A stretch of DNA of 64,000 nt from Chondrilla cf. caribensis (taxonomy: Eukaryota; Porifera; Demospongiae; Chondrillida; Chondrillidae). The DNA lies in the NCBI GenBank assembly GCA_964020155.1, contig OZ026562.1, positions 2,412,501 to 2,476,500 on the forward strand, written 5' to 3'. Positions 57,101 through 64,000 of this stretch are shown in pieces. The notes beneath the pieces were generated by a model. The model saw only the letters and a list, made by a program, of their open reading frames with translations, was not told the DNA's origin and ran no database searches. A program made the position numbers and the translations under genes. Numbering within the stretch: position 1 is the stretch's first letter; the number at the start of each line of letters is the position of its first letter.

Positions 57101-60100
57101 TTACTTGGAAGCAACAAACTCCCAGATGAACTGGTTGACTGTGTCTGGGTGATCCTGCTGGACCCAGTGGCTACAGTTTGCAATCCGCCTACACAAAACA
57201 GAGCAAGGTGACTCAAGGTTAACAGAGTACACATACAACACAGTATACAACATAGGTAGAATGAGAACAGAGTAGCGACATATACAAACTGACATATCAA
57301 TTGCTGAAAGAGTAGTACTGGTATATACATATTCACCATTTATGAGGCAATGACGAATCAGGTGAGTATGTACGTACAATCGAACACATTCCACATACGT
57401 ACATGACAGGAATGTACCAAACACCACTGTAAACTGGAACTAATTATAGTCTCATTTTTGTCATAGGCAACGTTACAGCATGTGACTGGTATACGTGTGT
57501 GTGTTGCTGCTACTGTCACTGAATTCTGCAGCCACACTCACTTCACAGTCACATCAGCACAGAAGGGCATATATCTGTCCCGATCAGCTAGGTCTGAAGA
57601 GAGGAATTGGTCATCGTCACCCTGCAGACAGAAATACACATGTACCACGTGAGAATGTACATACATGATAGGCAGACAATAAAAGCACATGCATTTCATA
57701 TGCACATGTATGTACATAGTTAGGTACAGTGTGGAATGTCCATATGGTACATAAATTGGGGTCGAATAGTGACAATAACATTCATGTTACGATTGTGCAA
57801 AAAATGTTATAGACAAATATTCGAGTTGCTCCACACACATGTCAGCTATACGTGTGCCAGCAGGTGGGAAATACCTCTACCTTGGTGGAAGAAATGAACT
57901 GCTGAACTAGCTAACATAGAATCCGTGCACCACTGTACTCACCCAAATCAGCAACGTTGGTACTGTCACCTTCTCCCTTTCAGAGGCTCCAGTTGAACTT
58001 TTAGCAGATGACAGCAAGCACCGATAATAGTTTATTGGACAGGTCAGTCCGTTGGGCTGGCTGAACATAAACTTATATGCTTCAATGACTTCTTCACCAA
58101 AGTCAGATCTGTTGTTCTTCATTCCCTGAGAATATCAATAGATGAGTACATTTAGGTGAATGGCCCATGTATGTATGTACATACGTAGCTGTACTAAAGG
58201 TACCCAGAGACGAGGGACAGATAGAGGTGGGACTTACCCCTTTCCCCAGGAAGGCCGATCCAATTGCCCTGTAGTCACGAAGTCCCATCACAAATTCAGG
58301 CAGTGCAGGAACTTTGAAGAAAAACATGTACTGGAAGAAGAGAACAGTAATAACACACCTCAAGACATATGTACACTTGATAGGTACGTTTTGAAGCTAC
58401 TGATGAGGGGCTTATTAATGAATTAGGATTTGAAGTTGTAGGAAGACATAAACAGCACAAATACAGGAATCAATTATCCTTACTAAAAATATTTGAAAAA
58501 AAATTAAAAATATAAGTGAGGGATACGGCTCCACAAATTAGGAAGGGAGGAAACTCAGAAAGCCTAAAATCAGCAAAGCTTCACTGATTTTACTGTACTA
58601 CTATAAGATGTACACTAACCAATATATCCACATACTATAATACAGTGAAGAGAATATAATATATTTGTCATGTACGTACAGTACAAAGATACCTACGTAT
58701 CTGGATAACAGCCGAGTGTCAATATAACCAATAGATTGCTTATACCTACAGTGGAGCCTGTATGAACAGACACACTCCTGGTGTGGTCACCTCCCCAATC
58801 AAATCCTGCAATAAATATCTACTATCACCTGTTTACATACATTTCAGTCTAGATAGATAGCCATCCATCTAATCCAGACAAGAAAATGAGATCCTACAGA
58901 TGACCACATTCTCCATTGTATTATATTACAGAGGAACCCACTTAACATGAAATTCAAGGGACCAATTAGGAACTTTCATGTTAACAGAATTTAATGTAAA
59001 CAGAATATTCAGCAGCATAATAAAAGGTACTGTAAACAAGTAAAGTACATACAAATAAAGTAAACACACAAGTAAACACAGCATATAGAGCTCAGCAATA
59101 TCAACACTAGGTTGTTATCATGTACTATTAAAAGTCTGTTAACACAGTCCGTCTTTGACTCTTCACCCTTTGTTTGTCAATAAACGTTTCCATCTGGTCA
59201 ATACCAAAAAAGAAGTCGCATCCTTCATCTTACCTCTGGAAGAATTTGCATAGTTTATCTACACAAGAGTGAGCCACTGATACTGTAACGGAAAGAGATT
59301 TCTGCTTAGGCTTAGGAGCTGCCACATTTTGCGTTAAGCTATAAATGTCACACTTCGAACCAGGAAATGTATTCGTGATATCCGAAAATTCAAAGTATCT
59401 GGTTTCGTTTTATCCGGAACATTTCATGTGGATTTTATATGTAACATAATCAGGAATACAGGAATCACTCATGATAAACAATACTTCGTCTTATGCATGT
59501 TTGTGTTAAGTGGTTTCCACTGCATGTTATACATATGGTAGATACAGTACAATTTGCAGTAAGTACACTGAAGAGGACAATAAATCCTATCAGTACTGAT
59601 GACTGAGTGAACTGTATGTACTAACCAGGAGTGTGTACTAACCAGGAGTGTGTACTAACCAGGAGTGTGTGCTAACCAGGAGTGTTTACTAACCAGGAGT
59701 GTGTACTAACCAGGAGTGTGTACTACACAGAAGTATGCACTTACCTAGGAGAATGTACTTCCCAGGAGTATGTACTTCCCAGGAATTTGTACTAATCGGG
59801 GTACTTATGACATTGTACTAAGCAAGTTGTACTGTACACACTTGGTAAATACCAAATGAACTGGATGCAGGATGCAGACATAACAACACACTGAACTTTA
59901 GGTGATAGACTGTTGTTCTATTGCTGCTGGTGGGAGAGCTAGTAGAGTACACAAAGTGTTTACATATATGGATGCCACCATGGTATGTAGATCCCAATTT
60001 ATCAACACGTACGTATACGTACTTAATTACAATAAATAACTACAAAGAATGTTGTTTACTAACAATATCCTCCACTATCTAATGTCACACAGTTATACCA

Positions 60101-62455
60101 ATTAGTGCTGAAAAATGTTCAACAAAGGGGAGTTGACCACAACAGAGAAGCGTGAGGAAATGGTGTGCAGACAACTGTTGACTGCACATGTATGGGGTTA
60201 GCAAGAACCAACACAACTTCCAAGCAGATGTCTGTGAAGAGACTTTTGTGCAGTTTTTTTGACATGTTTGCAATAAATGCTAACACAAGCATGCCATACA
60301 TAGTATATATGTATGAAAATACATTGCATGCATACATATATACGTACACAAATACATATTATTATGCATATACATACATAAAGTACATACGTACATGATG
60401 TAGCAGATACATTAGCATCAGTGTCACACAGAGGATGTGGCTGTAGGCAACTCACACCAAACCGCTTCATTTGATGAAAGTTGTTTACACTGAACTCTCT
60501 AAACAATAAAGAGCAAAAGAGACAACAATAAAATTTATCATAATTAAGAATTTCTAACTAGGACAAAGTTAAAGTGAGAGTTAGGGTGATAGTGAGGGTT
60601 AGAGGGTAAGACCAACACGCAATACTGGCTTATATGTACATACTAAGGCCCCAAGGGGAGAATGGAGTACAAAGAGAACATGAGATATGTACCTTGGATG
60701 TGGGCAGTTCATTGGAATGAGGCGTTCGACCAGATTAGGATGACGATGTGCCACTTGCCTACAGAGTGGGAGAAGCATTTGTGTAACAGATTGTACAACC
60801 AACAGAGCAGGACATGGATATACATCCACTGACATAGACAGATATCCACTGACATACATCCAGTGACATACATCTACAACATGCATCCTCATGCATCCAC
60901 AGATGCATGAACACCTATGCAGAGATGTTCCTGATGGCCACCAGGGACCTCTTCTGGGATGTGCTTACGACACCCTACACTAACAGTCCAATGCTAAATC
61001 GAAAATCGAGGACAGGTGAAGCTAGGCCTTGGTCTCCTAGCCCACCTCTCAGTCAGCCTCACAACTCACACATGGGAGGAAATATTTGGAGAAGGGAGCT
61101 TCAAAATTTCATTTGAAAACAATCATCTCAGTTTTCAGTCAGCAGTTTTAATTTTTTGACTTTAACATTACTACATTGTACTATGCGTGACTTGAAATTT
61201 TGCAGTCATAATATTGTGAATCGAACCAAAATGTGAAAAACGTGAAAAGCTTCATGGAAACTTTCCACTAAGTATACAGAATGTTGAGTACCTAACTAGC
61301 CTGACCTTACACAACTTTATTCTGCATTGCCTTCTGGGAGATGACATGATCATACACCGGCAATAAATCCCAGTAACCATGGCAATGGTAGACAATATCA
61401 GTTATCACTTCTTCACATGGAATTTACACTTGTAGCAATGTGTTTTCAGTTGCCATAGTAACGGCAGATAAAGTGACATTTACATATAATGTAACACTCT
61501 CAAATCCATTGCCGCCAGTTACTGTACACAGGGTTTGTACAGTAACCATGGTAACCTATAGAATGTATTTGTAGGGTAGTGACAACTTAAATGATAGATG
61601 ATAACACTGTCAGAGACTGAATCAACAATTTGGTAAACCTGTCCTTCCACCCACTTGCCATCAAAGAGAAGAAAATAGGTTTGGAGAAATAGACATCAAA
61701 CTGACCATTCAAATTTCGATCAACTATTTTATTATTCTTTAGAAATCTTAAGGGGAGCCTTTAGGATAAAGGTTTCCATGTTGAAAGATATTCAAAATCC
61801 AAGAAAATATCTCCCTTTCTTCACCTCATCTCAAAGGTCTCATCCCCACTCCCTCAAAGCTTGATAGAAGATGAGATACCACAGACGTCAACTATAGTGA
61901 GTCCAGGCAACACATATCCTTCAAGTCTTAAGACCGGATAAGACCTTTACATTTGTCAGTCATCTTTGAATCAGCTAACACATCAAAACAGGGTCACTAA
62001 ATGAAACATTCTGTTCACATGTTACACTAACTATTTAGTGTCTACCAAACCCACACACAAAGGTCACATAGAGCACAAGGAGCATCGATGTCACATACCA
62101 GGCCACTGCTCCTCCCCAGTCGTGAGCCACCAGAACACATTTCGTGTACCCAAGGGCGGGAATCTGATTGACAGAAGAGATAAGCAACCCTAGCTGTTAC
62201 CCACATGCAGGACTGAGCTGGGATGTACACACATGTATATACGTGTGAACATCAACCATACTGACAACACACAACAGGTACTTGAACCATACTGAGATAT
62301 GCATAAACAACAGGTACATCAACCATATGGAGTATGTATGTACGTACATACGTGAACCCAACTTATACATTTGGATGCACACATTTATGTACGCAGTACA
62401 GAACACCCTATACATGTATGTACATAGTTTGCAAACATATTCTGCACACATGAAT

Positions 62456-62518
<63 letters not shown>

Positions 62519-62823
62519 CACTCTTACACACACAAACACACATATTTGTATACACTGCACGAATGCACCCACCAGTTCAACAATGTCTTTCACCAAATTA
62601 TCAATCACATATCCATCCTTGTCTGTGGGATGATCTGTATCCCCATAGCCTCTGTTAGTAGACAACACAAGAAGAGACCATACACTATGAGATTCTTTGA
62701 GCAAATATGGAACATTTAGCTATATCACTGACATATGTACACATACAGAATGTACTCATGTCACAACATCATAACTTCTATCTACATTTGCATGCATTCA
62801 TAACACACACACACATGTACACA

Positions 62824-62905
<82 letters not shown>

Positions 62906-63021
62906 TGCATAGACACACTGCACACACATAAACAGGTATGTAAATGCACACACATACGTACGTACATACGTACATGCATGTGCACTCACACATGCAAACA
63001 AACATATACATACACACATGT

Positions 63022-63064
<43 letters not shown>

Positions 63065-63786
63065 ACATGCATGTTCACATGCAGTAGTATAATACTATGT
63101 CAACAATGTAAGTAAAAAGTCCACATCAACTTCACCTCATGTCTATAGCCACTGCAAAGTAATCTTTCTGGAATTCCTTCAACTGGTACCGCCAGGAGAA
63201 CCAAAACTGCATACAATGAATACAACTGGTCACACTGACACACCATTGGTTCCAGCACAGACATCACTGATGGTACAACATGCAAACATAATTGTGACTC
63301 ATTGAGACAATGGGCACTCCAGCATACATCACACAAGAGCAAAATTTGCCCCTTAGCAACATGGACAAATTCGAGTACACACAAAATTTCAAAATGTGGT
63401 AGCAAAATTCCATCTTATTGAGAATAACACTCACTCTAGAAAAAATAATCATCATATACATATTATCGAACAAATACTACCACAACAGACTACTCCACCA
63501 CACAGTACTGATAGACTACTCCACGATAGACTACGCCATCACACAGTACTCCACGATAGACTACTCCACCACACAGTACTCCATGATAGACTACTCCACC
63601 AAACAGTACTCCAGCATATACGTATGTGGTGATCGGCATACATACAAAGAAATCACCTACAGGTTATGTCTAGCTGACCTCAGGAAATCCATGCAGAAAC
63701 AGCATCAGTGGTTTGCTCCTGTCTCCAGCTGCGACATAATGGAAGCGAATTCCATTGGCCCTCACATAGCCATGAGTCCCATATGA
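57101..63786 (-). CDS. Epoxide hydrolase copy B, EPHX3/EPHX4-like (exons 2-11; 5' end beyond window)
   Basis: Tandem paralogue of copy A in the same orientation. Exons in transcript order: 63679-63786, 63136-63206, 62573-62651, 62099-62163, 60693-60758, 60456-60498, 58238-58330, 57943-58125, 57542-57621, 57101-57188 (TAA 57101-57103); 291 codons plus stop, all GT-AG and in phase. HGFPE, HDWGG (followed by AVAW rather than VVAW), INYYR, GDDD and CSHW are all kept, so catalysis is probably retained. The exon corresponding to copy A 42813-42864 is 9 nt shorter, losing three residues (V-F-K), because the acceptor lies further downstream. Exon 57542-57621 differs from copy A at five of 27 residues around the catalytic acid. 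The first coding exon (membrane helix) must lie beyond 64000, so the gene is partial here only because of the window edge. Confidence 0.9.
58929..59522. mobile_element. Pogo-like MITE inserted in copy B only
   Basis: Begins CAGAGGAACCCACTTAACAT after TA and ends as the complement of CAGTGGAAACCACTTAACAC; 594 bp. The matching site in copy A (about 38390-38400) is empty and the flanks align on both sides, so insertion followed the duplication (or the element was lost from A). Confidence 0.75.
59630..59760. repeat. 17-bp tandem repeat, block B only
   Basis: About six units of AGGAGTGTGTACTAACC grading into diverged copies; block A has a single unit near 38517. Confidence 0.8.
61373..61555. promoter_or_regulatory. 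X-box triplet, hydrolase copy B intron 5
   Basis: Sites at 61373-61386, 61449-61462 and 61542-61555 correspond to the three copy A sites. Spacing is slightly changed (76 and 93 bp against 74 and 100), yet all three motifs keep their match to the consensus. Confidence 0.55.
62459..62515. repeat. (CA)n microsatellite, copy B intron 4
   Basis: Pure CA tract, shorter counterpart of 52787-52899. Confidence 0.9.
62802..63062. repeat. Paired (CA)n microsatellites, copy B intron 3
   Basis: Two CA tracts (62802-62900 and 63027-63062) separated by TACGTACATACGTACATG-type sequence. The equivalent region of copy A (53160-53230) has only short CA stretches. Confidence 0.85.
63485..63616. repeat. Short homologue of the 30-bp VNTR in copy B
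   Basis: Four to five units, some truncated, at the position equivalent to the copy A array. Both arrays end in CAGTACTCCAGCATATACGT followed by matching flank. Confidence 0.9.
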
Positions 63787-63926
63787 CTGATCCAGCAGGA
63801 TACTGGGTGCACCTGAGATGGGTTGGATGGAGAGGATGAACCAGAACTGAAGCTGAGTAGAAGGATACTACACAGGTGGATCCAACACATTGTATGTAAA
63901 GACAGGCAGACATGTACATATCTGAG

Positions 63927-63928
<2 letters not shown>

Positions 63929-63962
<34 letters not shown>
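63929..63962. repeat. (TG)n microsatellite at the right edge of block B
   Basis: Pure TG tract; beyond it the sequence departs from block A. Confidence 0.9.
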
Positions 63963-63967
<5 letters not shown>

Positions 63968-64000
63968 GTGACAAGTATAGGACCGAATGCAAGAAGTAAC

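Larger units (their letters stand above)
56370..63965. repeat. Segmental duplication, block B
   Basis: Shorter partner of block A. Segments only in B: a 594-bp transposon (58929-59522) and a 17-bp tandem repeat (about 59630-59760). After 63965 the sequence no longer matches the region right of 55415, so the duplication did not copy the first coding exon with this flank, or that flank has diverged beyond visual recognition. Confidence 0.85.

Overview
This is eukaryotic, almost certainly animal, nuclear DNA. It is AT-rich, with many-exon genes, GT-AG introns and abundant (CA)n, minisatellite and TA-flanked inverted-repeat transposon sequence. Intact SMC2 and RFX1/2/3-type genes, Tc1/mariner- and pogo-like miniature elements, and the absence of vertebrate-type repeats suggest an early-branching invertebrate. 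A sponge is my best guess, but it is a weak one.

Layout. (1) Positions 77-27806, minus strand: a complete SMC2 gene (condensin ATPase). I rebuilt 33 exons whose reading frames join without a break into 1183 codons plus stop. Its introns hold at least nine inverted-repeat transposons, several minisatellites, and an inverted 59-nt copy of one SMC2 exon. (2) Positions 27807-28268: a 462-bp divergent promoter shared by SMC2 and RFX, with an NRF1-like palindrome and two RFX-type X-box-like sites. (3) Positions 28269-32363, plus strand: a complete RFX transcription factor gene of 16 exons and 738 codons. (4) Positions 32364-35019: intergenic, mainly RFX 3' sequence and microsatellite. (5) Positions 35020-56216, minus strand: copy A of a membrane-anchored alpha/beta-hydrolase epoxide hydrolase (EPHX3/EPHX4-like), 11 exons. 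(6) Positions 57101 to beyond the right edge, minus strand: copy B of the same gene. Its exons 2-11 are intact and its first exon lies outside the window.

The two hydrolase genes come from a head-to-tail segmental duplication (about 33242-55415 and 56370-63965). Copy A is roughly 14 kb longer because of intron-located insertions and a 30-bp VNTR of about 44 units, against 4-5 in copy B. Copy B carries its own 594-bp transposon. All coding exons of both copies are open and phase-compatible, so both are probably functional.

How the parts may work together. SMC2 and RFX share a promoter. That promoter, an RFX coding exon, and intron 5 of both hydrolase copies carry matches to the palindromic X-box bound by RFX proteins. 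In intron 5 there are three X-boxes within 190 bp, kept in both copies. This suggests, as inference only, RFX autoregulation and RFX control of the hydrolases. No CRISPR arrays, rRNA genes or convincing tRNA genes were seen.
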